The notes under the pieces: generated by a model
The model's input: the letters and a program-made list of their open reading frames with translations, nothing else
Told to the model about the DNA's origin: nothing
The model's database searches: none
Shown: positions 56,258 through 64,000 of the stretch, in pieces
Layout of the letters: each line of letters starts with the position of its first letter
How positions within the stretch are numbered: the stretch's first letter is position 1
DNA from: Rhodococcus yananensis
GTDB lineage: Bacteria > Actinomycetota > Actinomycetes > Mycobacteriales > Mycobacteriaceae
Reading direction: 5' to 3'
DNA: 64,000 nt
Assembly (NCBI RefSeq): GCF_020515525.1
Contig: NZ_JAIYEP010000006.1
Span: 36,118 to 100,117, forward strand
Translations under genes and position numbers: made by a program

Positions 56258-57130
56258 ATGAACGACGATTCATCGACGGCGACGCCCGACGGCGCGCCGC
56301 CGAACGGGGACACCACCCTCCCGAAGGACACCGCGCCGACGAAGATCACCGCGTCGGCAGACGACGCCGCGTCGGCGAAGGACACCGCGTCGACGAAGGA
56401 CACCGAGGCGACGCAGGAGACCGCGTCGACGGCGGGCAGCCGGTCCACCCGGTCTCCGAAACACACGGCGCCGGCGAAGGACACGGTGTCGCTGTCGAAG
56501 GGCGCGTCGACGGACAGCACCGCCGACACCGCCGACGACGGAAGTGGCTCCGCCCCGGGCGACGCCGTTTCCGGAGATGCCGCCGGCGCGACGTCGGACG
56601 ACACGTCGGGCGGGCGACGCTCGTCGGGGCGGCGACGCGCCGGGACCTTCATCTATCCGCTGCCGAGCACACCCCTGCCGAGCAGTACCCCGATGACCAG
56701 CACCACAACGACGGTCGGCACGACGAAGACCGTCGGTGATCACGCATTCGACCGCACCCTCGCCGACACGGTGGGTGTCGGCGCCACGAACGAAGGGACG
56801 TTCTCGATGACCAGCACCAGCACCAACGGCACCCCGGCGACGGGGGTCACCCAGAACGGTGCCGTCGACGGTCTCGGCGCGGGCGCCCCGTCGCGGCGCA
56901 ACTCGATGGGTGTGGCGTCGGTGCGGATCGCGGCACGACTGGCGCAGGGTGAGCTGACGTCGCGGGCGTCCCGCACACACGCCGATCCGACCCTCGATTC
57001 GGACGAGCTGCTGCAACTCCTGGGCGAGTACCTCCTGGCCGGCGGCCTGGAGAAGCCCGAGATCCACGCGACCCTCGGTGGGCAGCCGATCGTCGTCGAT
57101 CTTCAGACGCCGGGTCGCTTCACCCGCTGA
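56258..57130 (+). CDS. Hypothetical protein, disordered acidic/Thr-rich with short C-terminal domain
   Basis: A 290-aa protein I do not recognise. Residues 1-130 are low-complexity with repeated motifs such as AKDTAS, TKDTEAT and PAKDTVS, encoded by imperfect in-frame repeats. A Thr/Ser-rich middle follows a basic cluster (GGRRSSGRRRAG). The last 75 residues look folded: MGVASVRIAARLAQGELTSR, LDSDELLQLLGEYLLAGGLE and GGQPIVVDLQTPGRF. No signal peptide or membrane segment. CAGGAG lies near the ATG. Confidence 0.65.
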   Translation: MNDDSSTATPDGAPPNGDTTLPKDTAPTKITASADDAASAKDTASTKDTEATQETASTAGSRSTRSPKHTAPAKDTVSLSKGASTDSTADTADDGSGSAPGDAVSGDAAGATSDDTSGGRRSSGRRRAGTFIYPLPSTPLPSSTPMTSTTTTVGTTKTVGDHAFDRTLADTVGVGATNEGTFSMTSTSTNGTPATGVTQNGAVDGLGAGAPSRRNSMGVASVRIAARLAQGELTSRASRTHADPTLDSDELLQLLGEYLLAGGLEKPEIHATLGGQPIVVDLQTPGRFTR

Positions 57131-57169
57131 GCCCCGCCCGCGTCGTTCGGCGACCGAGGCGACAGGGTC

Positions 57170-58216
57170 TCAGTCGCCGAACAGCGCGGCGACGTCGGCG
57201 GGGTCGACGTCCTCGATCGTCGCCGGTGACCACGTCGGCGCGTGGTCCTTGTCGACGAGGACGGCACGGACACCCTCCACGAAGTCGGGGACGGCGCTGA
57301 TGTGCACCGCCACGTCGAGTTCGCGCGCGAAGCACTCCGCGAGGGTGCTCTCGGCGCCGCGCCGCATCAACTCGGCCGTCGTCCACACGCTCGTCGGCGA
57401 CACCGCACGCAGGGTGGCGCGGGTCTGTGCCGCCCATTCCGCGTCGACGCCTGCCTTCTCCGGATCGTCGAGCCGAGCCAACATGTCGAGGACGGTGCCG
57501 TCGCCGAACACCGCTTCGATGTCGGGTACGCGGCGCTCGAGGTCGGATTCGGGCGCCGGGCCGACGTATTCGTCGAGGGCGTCCTGCCACCGACCGGTGC
57601 GGATGCGGTCGGCGAGATCGTCGACACGGGCGCTCGGTACGAAATGGGTGGCGAGCCCGACCGCCACGGCATCACCCGCACCGATCCGCGTCCCGGTCAC
57701 GGCGAGATACATGCCCACCGCATCGCAGCGGGCGGTGGTGCCGCGCAGCCGCGGCAGGAAATGGCTCGATCCGATGTCGGGGACGAATCCGATGGCGGTC
57801 TCGGGCATCGCGAAACCGGCGTTCTCGGTGACCACGCGGACGGCGCCGTGCACGGAGATCCCGAGGCCACCGCCCATGGTGACACCGTCGATCAACGACA
57901 GATACGGCTTCGGGTAGGTGGCGACGAGTTCGTCGAGCCGGTATTCGGCGGCGAAGTAGTCGCGTACGACGTCGGCGCCGTGCCCGGCCAGAATCGCGTC
58001 GCGGACGGGTTTGACGTCGCCGCCCGCGCAGAACGCGCGCTCGGAGTTGCTCGTCACGAGGACCGCCGTGACCTCCGGGTCGTCGCGCCACCGTTCCAGC
58101 GCGGCGTGTATGTCCCGGATCATCGACGGGCCCAGCGCATTGAGTGCGGCGGGCCGGTCGAGCTGCACCTCGCCGACACCGTCGGCGACGCGGGTTCGGA
58201 TGAGCGACTCGTTCAC
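57170..58216 (-). CDS. Enoyl-CoA hydratase/isomerase family, 3-hydroxyisobutyryl-CoA hydrolase-like
   Basis: A crotonase-fold enzyme of 348 aa, longer than simple hydratases and matching 3-hydroxyisobutyryl-CoA hydrolases of valine breakdown. Seen: NSERAFCAGGDVKPVRDAI (oxyanion hole), SLIDGVTMGGGLGISVHG, FAMPETAIGFVPDIGSSHFL and the C-terminal helical extension with ECFARELDVAVHIS. GTG 58216 is used; the gene is monocistronic. It converges on the hypothetical gene at 56258. Confidence 0.87.
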   Translation of the reverse strand: MNESLIRTRVADGVGEVQLDRPAALNALGPSMIRDIHAALERWRDDPEVTAVLVTSNSERAFCAGGDVKPVRDAILAGHGADVVRDYFAAEYRLDELVATYPKPYLSLIDGVTMGGGLGISVHGAVRVVTENAGFAMPETAIGFVPDIGSSHFLPRLRGTTARCDAVGMYLAVTGTRIGAGDAVAVGLATHFVPSARVDDLADRIRTGRWQDALDEYVGPAPESDLERRVPDIEAVFGDGTVLDMLARLDDPEKAGVDAEWAAQTRATLRAVSPTSVWTTAELMRRGAESTLAECFARELDVAVHISAVPDFVEGVRAVLVDKDHAPTWSPATIEDVDPADVAALFGD

Positions 58217-58264
58217 GGGCGGGAGCCTACCGGGCGAATGCGACACCGGCGCGCGCGGAGCAGG

Positions 58265-58699
58265 TCAGTCCGGCGGGGGTGTCACCTCGCCGGTGAGGGG
58301 CCCCACGAGCATCCACCGGTGCCCGAACGGGTCGATGAGGGTGGCGTTGCGGTGTCCGTGCCCCTCGGAGATCCATCGTTCGACGGTGCCGCCGGCGGTG
58401 CGCGCTCGTTCGAGGACCGCGTCGGTGTCGTCGACGGGCAGCATCAGGCTCACCGACGTCGCACCACCGGCGGGTGCGGTCAGGCCCATCTCGGGGAACT
58501 CCTCGGCGAGGTACACCATGCCGGACGGGAAGCTCAGTTCTGCGTGTCCGAGCCGGCCGTCGGGGGTGAAGATCGGATCCCCCATCAGCGCCGCACCGAA
58601 CGCCGTTGTGTACCAGTCGATCGCATCGCGTCCCCGCCCGACGGTGAGGTACGGCAGTGCGCCGGAGCGAGGAAAGACCGTGTCGTCGGGCATCGTCAT
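58265..58699 (-). CDS. VOC family (glyoxalase/PhnB-like) protein
   Basis: A 144-aa vicinal-oxygen-chelate protein. Two beta-alpha-beta-beta-beta repeats are visible: GALPYLTVGRGRDAIDWYTT with HAELSFPSGMVYLAEEFPE, and SVSLMLPVDDTDAVLERART with NATLIDPFGHRWMLVGPL. The PhnB-like layout includes metal-candidate His and Glu. Function unknown. ATG 58699 follows GAAGGAAC. It lies 38 bp after a SnoaL-like gene. Confidence 0.88.
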   Translation of the reverse strand: MTMPDDTVFPRSGALPYLTVGRGRDAIDWYTTAFGAALMGDPIFTPDGRLGHAELSFPSGMVYLAEEFPEMGLTAPAGGATSVSLMLPVDDTDAVLERARTAGGTVERWISEGHGHRNATLIDPFGHRWMLVGPLTGEVTPPPD

Positions 58700-58737
58700 C
58701 GGTTGTTCCTTCCCGCGCCCGGCCGGGCGCTCGCTCG

Positions 58738-59223
58738 TCAGGACGCCCGAGGAGGCTGCTGCAGCAGTGCCCACCGGCCGCTGCTCACCCGGAACGACGG
58801 CACGTCCGACATCGACACGACCGTCTCCCAGTTCCTCTCGTACCCGGTGTGGGCGATCCGCCAGCGATCGTCCTCGCAGAGCACGTACCGGTCGTGGTAG
58901 TGGGCCGAACCGCGCAGCACCATGCCGTCCTCCGGAACGATCACGGTGTCGGCGAGCAGCCACGTACCGGTCGCGGTGCGCCCGTCGTCGGACAAGTCGA
59001 TCTCGGGATGGCTGCAGTGGTGTTCGGTGATCATGTGGACGCCGAGGGTGTTCTCGAGGAAGTTCACGAACACGTCGCGGGATTCGAAGCTCAGATGCTC
59101 CCCGTACACGGCGGTGGCCTCGGGAATCAGGGTGTCGGCCAGCTCGGACCAGGACTTCGTGTCGAGGGCCCTCGCGTAACGGAACTTGACGCGAGCAATC
59201 TGCTCGACCGCCGCCAGATCCAT
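58738..59223 (-). CDS. SnoaL-like / NTF2-fold protein
   Basis: A 161-aa protein of the nuclear-transport-factor-2 fold: MDLAAVEQIARVKFRYARAL, then DVFVNFLENTLGVHMITEHHCSHP and GTWLLADTVI, GSAHYHDRYVLCEDDRWRIAH. Members are isomerases, dehydratases or binding proteins. The His/Asp cluster may form an acid-base site. It is transcribed with the VOC gene. Its start is divergent from the thiolase-like gene. Confidence 0.85.
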   Translation of the reverse strand: MDLAAVEQIARVKFRYARALDTKSWSELADTLIPEATAVYGEHLSFESRDVFVNFLENTLGVHMITEHHCSHPEIDLSDDGRTATGTWLLADTVIVPEDGMVLRGSAHYHDRYVLCEDDRWRIAHTGYERNWETVVSMSDVPSFRVSSGRWALLQQPPRAS

Positions 59224-59410
59224 CGCCGACCTCCCGTGTCACCGCGTCTCCCCCTGCCAGGCTAGCCCGGATCACGACGGCACACCGTGCGATTCCCCGA
59301 CTCGCCGACGCTCCTGATTGCAGTTCCGTCACAGCGACGTGCGTCGTGACGGAACCGCGATGTCCCTCCGAGCGCGCGCAGGCCCCGGCGCCGAGCACCC
59401 GGCAGATCGG

Positions 59411-59416
59411 TATACG
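59411..59416 (+). promoter_or_regulatory. Candidate -10 (TATACG) of thiolase-like gene
   Basis: TATACG lies 40 bp before the GTG start, with GGAG between. It is a good match to a SigA-type -10. Confidence 0.45.
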
Positions 59417-59456
59417 CTCGTGCGCACACCAGCCGACCGGACGGAGAACGACGATC

Positions 59457-60944
59457 GTGACCGAACCCCACCGCATCCCCGTCGTGATCGGAGCCGCCGG
59501 CCTGCGATCGGGATCCGCGGGGGCGCCGGCCGAACCACGCGAACCCCTCGAGCTCGTCCACGATGCGGCCGCCGCCGCACTCGCCGATGCGGGAATCGAC
59601 GCCCCGACAGCCGGAATCGACGCCGTACACGCGGTGCGGACGGCCAGTTGGACGTACGACGACCTGCCGGGACTGCTGGCCGGCCGACTCGGTGTCACAC
59701 CCGCCCTGACCGAGACCACACCGCTGGGCGGACACTGGCCCGCCGCGCTTCTCGACCGCGTCGCACGCGACGTCGCCACCGGCGCCCGCACCACCGCGCT
59801 CATCGTCGGCGGCGAGAGCCAGGCCTCGGTGACCGCACTGCTGAAATCCGGTCGGAACCCGGCGACGCTCGGCTGGATCGCCGCCCCGGGTGGACCACCC
59901 GCGTTCGATCCCGACGATCTCGGCAGTCCCGCGATGCAACGCGCCGCGATGATCGCCCCGACCCGCGTCTACCCGCTGTTCGAGAATCGGTTCAGCCACG
60001 AGATCGGGCAGTCACGGGCCGAATCGATGCGCTGGTCGGCGACGATGTACGCCGCGTTCTCGCAACTCGCCGCCGCCGATCCCGCCGGATGGACACGCAC
60101 ACCGCGCAGCGTCGACGACATCCTCACCGTCGGCCCCGGGAACCGCATGGTCACCGATCCCTATCCGCTGACCGTCAACGCCATGCCGTTCGTCGATCAG
60201 GCCGCGGCCGTCGTCGTCACCTCGCTCGCGACCGCCCGGTCGCTGGGGGTCGCCGAGAACCGGATCGTGTACGTGTGGGGCGGCGCCGGCGCGACCGAAC
60301 CGGTGGACGTGCTCGCCCGCGCCGAACTCGGCCGCTCCCCGGCACTCGCCGATGCGCTGCGACGGATGCTCGACGCCACCGGGCTCGCCGCCACCGACTT
60401 CGATGTCGTCGACGCGTACAGCTGCTTCCCGATCGTGCCGAAGCTACTCGTCGAGCACCTCGGTCTGCCCCGCGAGACCGTCCCGTCCGTGACCGGCGGG
60501 CACTCCTTCTTCGGTGGGCCTCTCAACAGCTACACGCTCCACTCGATCGTCTCCGCGACCCGTCGCCTGCGCGCAGGGGCACACCGCGCGCTGGTGCACG
60601 GCAACGGCGGGTTCCTCACCTACCAGCACGTCGTTGCGCTCGGCGCCGAACCCCACGTCGACGGGTACGTCGGCGATCCCGTCCCCGTGCCGATGGAGGC
60701 GACCGGCCCCGAACTCGCGCTCGACCACTCCGGCGAGGTCGAGGTCGTCACCGCCACCGCCGAGTACGGGCGTGACGGAGAACCGTCCGTCGGATTCCTC
60801 GTCGCGACCGCACCCGACGGCCGACGCGTCGCGGGACACACCGACCGGTCCGGGGCACGCATCCTTGCCGCGGGTGCAGATCTCATCGGGAAATCGCTGC
60901 ACGTCACGGATACCGGAGGGTCGTTGCACATCGAGACCGTGTGA
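59457..60944 (+). CDS. Thiolase-fold protein (acetyl-CoA acetyltransferase-like) without the usual nucleophile
   Basis: A 495-aa protein of the thiolase superfamily. Seen: AAAALADAGIDAPTAGIDAV early, then TTPLGGHWPAALLDRVA where canonical thiolases have the acylated Cys, VDAYSCFPIVPKLL and VTGGHSFFGGPLNSYTLHSI near the C-terminal active site. It resembles the actinobacterial group annotated as acetyl-CoA acetyltransferase that lacks the first Cys. A role in CoA-ester or lipid metabolism is likely. GTG 59457 is supported by CGGAG. Confidence 0.8.
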   Translation: MTEPHRIPVVIGAAGLRSGSAGAPAEPREPLELVHDAAAAALADAGIDAPTAGIDAVHAVRTASWTYDDLPGLLAGRLGVTPALTETTPLGGHWPAALLDRVARDVATGARTTALIVGGESQASVTALLKSGRNPATLGWIAAPGGPPAFDPDDLGSPAMQRAAMIAPTRVYPLFENRFSHEIGQSRAESMRWSATMYAAFSQLAAADPAGWTRTPRSVDDILTVGPGNRMVTDPYPLTVNAMPFVDQAAAVVVTSLATARSLGVAENRIVYVWGGAGATEPVDVLARAELGRSPALADALRRMLDATGLAATDFDVVDAYSCFPIVPKLLVEHLGLPRETVPSVTGGHSFFGGPLNSYTLHSIVSATRRLRAGAHRALVHGNGGFLTYQHVVALGAEPHVDGYVGDPVPVPMEATGPELALDHSGEVEVVTATAEYGRDGEPSVGFLVATAPDGRRVAGHTDRSGARILAAGADLIGKSLHVTDTGGSLHIETV

Positions 60945-60970
60945 GCGACACATGATCGTGCGCAGCTGCA

Positions 60971-61038
60971 TTCCCGCGGACCGAACTGCTTCCCGCGACG
61001 GCAATTGCAGACGCGGGAAGCAGTTCGGGCCGCGGGAA
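60971..61038. repeat. 68-bp palindromic element, family C copy 2
   Basis: Arms of 27 nt (60971-60997 and 61012-61038) pair with one mismatch. The loop contains GCAATTGC. It lies between the convergent thiolase-like and ABC-F genes and probably terminates both. It shares the core CGAACTGCTTCCCGCG with the copy at 21491. Confidence 0.8.
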
Positions 61039-61047
61039 CGGTTCGGG

Positions 61048-62847
61048 TCAGCCCAGTTGCTCGGCGAGTTCCATCCACTGTTCCTCGGCGGCCTCCCGCT
61101 CGGCCACCACCTTCCGCAGCTCCGCGTCGAGTTCCTGCAGTCGGGTGGGATCGGTCGCGGCCTCCGCCAGATCGTGGTGCAGCTTCTCCTCGCGGTCGGT
61201 GAGTTTGCCGACGGCCCGCTCGAGCCGCGACAACTCCTTGCGGGCCGCGCGTTCGGCGGCGCCGTCGAGTCGGGGCGCCGCCGGCGCTGTACCCGCGTCC
61301 ACGCTCTTGCCCACCGTGGACGCCGACGACGGCACGTCGCCGTCCCCCATCGCCGCGCGCCGGCGCAGATACTCGTCGATGCCGCCCGGGAGGTTGGTGA
61401 GCTTGCCGTCACCGAACAGCGCCCACGTCGAATCGCAGATGCGCTCGACGAGGTAACGGTCGTGGCTGATGACCACGAGGGTGCCCGCCCAGCCGTCGAG
61501 CAGATCCTCGAGCTGCTGGAGGGTGTCGATGTCGAGGTCGTTGGTGGGTTCGTCGAGCAGCAGCACGTTCGGTTCGGCCATGAGCACCCGCGTCAGCTGC
61601 AGACGGCGGCGTTCACCACCGGACAGATCACCGACGGGGGTGCGCTGCCGGGCAGGGGTGAACCCCAGCCGTTCGGCGAGCTGGCCGGCAGAGATCTCCT
61701 TGTCGCCCAATGTGATCCGCTCGGCGACATCCTGAACGGCCTCGAGCACCCGCATGTCGGTGGGTAGATCGTCGAGTTCCTGTCGCAGCCAACCGATCTC
61801 GACGGTCTGCCCCTGGATGCGGCGACCGGCAGCGGGTTCCCGTTCCCCGGCGAGGGTGCGCAGCAGCGTCGTCTTGCCCGATCCGTTGACGCCCACCAGA
61901 CCGATGCGTTCGCCGGGGCCGAGCCGCCATGTCAGATCGCGGACGAGCTCGCGACCGTCCGGGGACGTCAGCGTCGCGTCCTCGAGTTCGACGACCACGC
62001 GCCCGAGGCGGCGCTTCGCGAACGACGCGAGCGCCACCGAATCACGCGGCGGCGGCACGTTCGCGATGAGCGCTTCGGCTGCCTCCACGCGGTAGCGGGG
62101 TTTGGACGTGCGGGCGGGGGCGCCGCGACGCAGCCAGGCGAGTTCCTTGCGCGCCAGGTTGCGGCGACGCTCCTCCATCGCGTCGGCCTGCCGGGCGCGT
62201 TCGGCGCGCGCGAAGATCCAGTCGTTGTAGCCGCCGTCGTAGCTTTCGACCTTGCCGCCCACCACTTCCCACGTGCGGGTCGCGACGGTGTCGAGGAACC
62301 AGCGGTCGTGGGTGACGACGACGAGCGCGCTGCGCCGCGACAGCAGATGCTCAGCGAGCCACTGCACACCCTCGACGTCCAGATGGTTGGTGGGTTCGTC
62401 GAGGACCAGCAGGTCCAGTTCCTGCACGAGCGCTGCCGCGAGAGCGACCCGGCGACGTTCGCCACCCGACAGGCCGTCGACGATCGTGTCGAGCCCCAAT
62501 CGGTCGATGCCGATTCCGGCGAGGACCGAACGGATCCGGGCGTCGCCCGCCCATTCGTGTTCCGCGACGCCGAGCGGGCCGAGTACGACGTCACCGACGG
62601 ATGCACCGGCCGGCAACGTACCGCGCTGAGTCACGACGGCCATGCGGAGACCGCCGACGCGGCTCACCCGCCCCGAGTCGGGCTCCTCGAGTCCGGCGAG
62701 CACCTCGAGCATGGTGGTCTTGCCACCCCCGTTGAGGCCGACCACCCCGATGCGTTCGCCTTCGTTCACGCCGAGCGACACCGAGTCGAGTAGCGGCTTG
62801 ATGCCGAAGGACTTCGAGACCTGTTCGAGGTTGATCAGATTCGCCAC
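61048..62847 (-). CDS. ABC-F family ATPase (Uup/EttA-like)
   Basis: A soluble protein of 599 aa with two nucleotide-binding domains, no membrane part, that acts on ribosomes. Domain 1: GLNGGGKTT, LSGGERRRVALA, LLVLDEPTNHLD. Domain 2: GVNGSGKTT, LSGGERRRLQLT, LLLDEPTNDLD. Between them is the linker with RRNLARKELAWLRRG. The C-terminal coiled coil (about 525-599; KELSRLERAVGKLTDREEKL) matches Uup rather than EttA. ATG 62847 begins MANLINLEQVSKSFG. Confidence 0.93.
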   Translation of the reverse strand: MANLINLEQVSKSFGIKPLLDSVSLGVNEGERIGVVGLNGGGKTTMLEVLAGLEEPDSGRVSRVGGLRMAVVTQRGTLPAGASVGDVVLGPLGVAEHEWAGDARIRSVLAGIGIDRLGLDTIVDGLSGGERRRVALAAALVQELDLLVLDEPTNHLDVEGVQWLAEHLLSRRSALVVVTHDRWFLDTVATRTWEVVGGKVESYDGGYNDWIFARAERARQADAMEERRRNLARKELAWLRRGAPARTSKPRYRVEAAEALIANVPPPRDSVALASFAKRRLGRVVVELEDATLTSPDGRELVRDLTWRLGPGERIGLVGVNGSGKTTLLRTLAGEREPAAGRRIQGQTVEIGWLRQELDDLPTDMRVLEAVQDVAERITLGDKEISAGQLAERLGFTPARQRTPVGDLSGGERRRLQLTRVLMAEPNVLLLDEPTNDLDIDTLQQLEDLLDGWAGTLVVISHDRYLVERICDSTWALFGDGKLTNLPGGIDEYLRRRAAMGDGDVPSSASTVGKSVDAGTAPAAPRLDGAAERAARKELSRLERAVGKLTDREEKLHHDLAEAATDPTRLQELDAELRKVVAEREAAEEQWMELAEQLG

Positions 62848-62917
62848 GTGGAGCGGATGCCTTTCCTGTGTCGCTGGTCCGCCGGTCTCGGCGGGGCCGC
62901 CGATCCGGCGGTGTGGG

Positions 62918-63853
62918 TCAGTGGTGGGTGCTGCGGGTGTGGTCGACGACGCGTGCCCCCGGAACCGGGCCCGACGCCGTCCGCACGGTGCGGCACACCC
63001 CCGCCCCCGCGAGTTCCGCGCCGACCGTCACCGCGGCGTGTTCGTCGTCGACGAGGAAGGCGCATGTCGGGCCGGACCCGGACACGATCCCGGCGAGGGC
63101 TCCCGCCTCGCGCCCCGCGCGCAGAGTGCGCCGCAACACCGGGTTCAACGACAGCGCCGCGGCCTGGAGGTCGTTGCCGAGCAGCGGCGCCATTTCCCCC
63201 GCGTCGCCGCTTCCGAGGGCGTGCAGCAACGCGTCGGTGTCGCCGATCCGGTGCGGATCTCCCTGCTCGCGAAGCCGGTCGAGTTCGCGGAAGACCACCG
63301 GCGTCGACAGTCCGTCCTTGGCGAGCGCCAGCACCCAGTGGAACGTGCCGCGGCTGAGGACCGGCACCAGTTGCTCGCCGCGCCCGGTGCCGAGCGCGGT
63401 GCCGCCGTGCAGGCAGAACGGAACGTCGCTGCCGAGCTGTGCGGCCAGCTCGTCGAGGTCGGCACGGCTCGCACCCAGACCCCACAGGGCGTCGAGTGCG
63501 ACGAGGGTCGCTGCGGCGTCGGCACTGCCGCCGGCCATCCCCCCGGCGACGGGAATGCCCTTGTCGATGGTGATCGCGACGTCGGGGGCGCGGTCGGCGC
63601 GGGCGGCGATCAGCTCGGCGGCGCGCCACGCCAGGTTCGAGGAGTCGGTGGGCACGGCCGCGGCGTCGGCGCCGCGAACCTCGACGCTCAGCGTGTCGGC
63701 CGGCGTGACGGTCACCTCGTCGTGCAGCGACAGCGCCTGGAAGACGGTGTGCAGGTCGTGATAGCCGTCCGGGCGCACCTCACCCACCGACAGGTGCAGA
63801 TTGACCTTGGACGGGGCCCGCACGGTGACGGCGGACGGAACGACGGAAAGCAC
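62918..63853 (-). CDS. ispE: 4-diphosphocytidyl-2-C-methyl-D-erythritol kinase
   Basis: A GHMP kinase of the non-mevalonate isoprenoid pathway, 311 aa. Seen: [37 protein letters not shown], the ATP loop [36 protein letters not shown] and [17 protein letters not shown] 63853 begins [14 protein letters not shown]; a GTG at 63880 has a stronger purine-rich stretch upstream but adds unmatched residues. It lies 70 bp upstream of the ABC-F gene on the same strand. A family-A element lies 44 bp before its start. Confidence 0.95.
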   Translation of the reverse strand: MLSVVPSAVTVRAPSKVNLHLSVGEVRPDGYHDLHTVFQALSLHDEVTVTPADTLSVEVRGADAAAVPTDSSNLAWRAAELIAARADRAPDVAITIDKGIPVAGGMAGGSADAAATLVALDALWGLGASRADLDELAAQLGSDVPFCLHGGTALGTGRGEQLVPVLSRGTFHWVLALAKDGLSTPVVFRELDRLREQGDPHRIGDTDALLHALGSGDAGEMAPLLGNDLQAAALSLNPVLRRTLRAGREAGALAGIVSGSGPTCAFLVDDEHAAVTVGAELAGAGVCRTVRTASGPVPGARVVDHTRSTHH

Positions 63854-63897
63854 GGATACACAGCTTACCCGCCGAGGCACCGCCCCCAACCCCGACC

Positions 63898-63948
63898 GAG
63901 CGAACGGTACATCCGCTCGAATCAATCGAGCGAGCGATACGTTCGCTC
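63898..63948. repeat. 51-bp palindromic element, family A copy 3
   Basis: Same ends and length as the copies at 5926 and 42898, with imperfect arms. It stands upstream of ispE. In mycobacteria ksgA precedes ispE, so this may mark the end of the previous gene, which is outside the window. Confidence 0.7.
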
Positions 63949-64000
63949 AGCGGCGGGCGGAGCCCGCAGACACACGGAGACGGCAGGGCCGGCACCTCGA

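Overview
The window is high-GC actinobacterial DNA (GTG and TTG starts are common, codon third positions are nearly always G or C). Gene content and order point to Rhodococcus or a close relative in the Mycobacteriales. The order greA/metB/cbs and the run ppx, DUF501, ftsB-like, eno, lytic transglycosylase, mazG, mfd, TetR, tRNA-Gln, glmU, prs, rplY, pth, acyl-AMP ligase, ispE is the mycobacterial core backbone (Rv1077-Rv1081 and Rv1011-Rv1026 from memory). I cannot name the species. I see no phage, plasmid, insertion sequence or CRISPR array.

Layout. 1-11.2 kb: a DUF4307 membrane protein (cut by the window edge), greA, a two-domain peptidoglycan hydrolase, a SEC-C protein, an iron-siderophore-type binding lipoprotein, the transsulfuration pair metB-cbs, a Bax-inhibitor-like membrane protein, and a lipoprotein gene overlapping an rRNA-methyltransferase-like gene. 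11.4-17.8 kb: a PknK-like kinase/ATPase, a CorA transporter, CsbD, a 45-codon small protein followed by an NmrA-like Rossmann protein. 17.8-21.4 kb: a four-gene glycine-betaine-type ABC operon in which each gene overlaps the next by 4 bp. 21.5-26.1 kb: tRNA-Leu(UAA), then ppx, DUF501, ftsB-like, eno and a lytic transglycosylase.

26.1-30.9 kb is an accessory surface-polysaccharide block wedged between two genes that are neighbours in mycobacteria (transglycosylase and mazG): galE, a 28-codon remnant of a sugar transferase, a GNAT gene without a 5' end, a polysaccharide pyruvyltransferase-like gene and a class-III aminotransferase. The two broken genes meet head to head at about 27280, and a 17-bp tandem repeat closes the block next to mazG. 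30.9-38 kb: mazG, mfd, a PIN/HTH toxin-antitoxin-like pair whose PIN active site looks degenerate, a gamma-butyrolactone-receptor-like TetR and the conserved TetR, with two 20-bp palindromes that look like operators. 38-40.6 kb: tRNA-Gln(UUG), glmU, prs.

40.7-51.1 kb separates prs from rplY and holds a zinc-ribbon-like hypothetical, a cation/Ca2+ exchanger, a Tat-signal protein paired with a GMC oxidoreductase, and a full ergothioneine set: egtA-B-C-D as an overlapping operon, with egtE divergent. 51.3-64 kb: rplY, pth, acyl-AMP ligase, prfC, a disordered hypothetical, an enoyl-CoA hydratase/isomerase-family gene, two small alpha/beta-barrel or VOC-fold genes, a thiolase-like protein, an ABC-F ATPase and ispE.

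Three families of long intergenic inverted repeats recur in the window: a 51-bp element (three copies), a 48-52-bp element (three copies) and a 68-78-bp element (two copies). They sit mainly at gene 3' ends and probably act as terminators. The most unusual items are the truncated polysaccharide block, the small-protein/NmrA pair, the PIN/HTH plus butyrolactone-receptor insertion upstream of mfd, and the repeat families.
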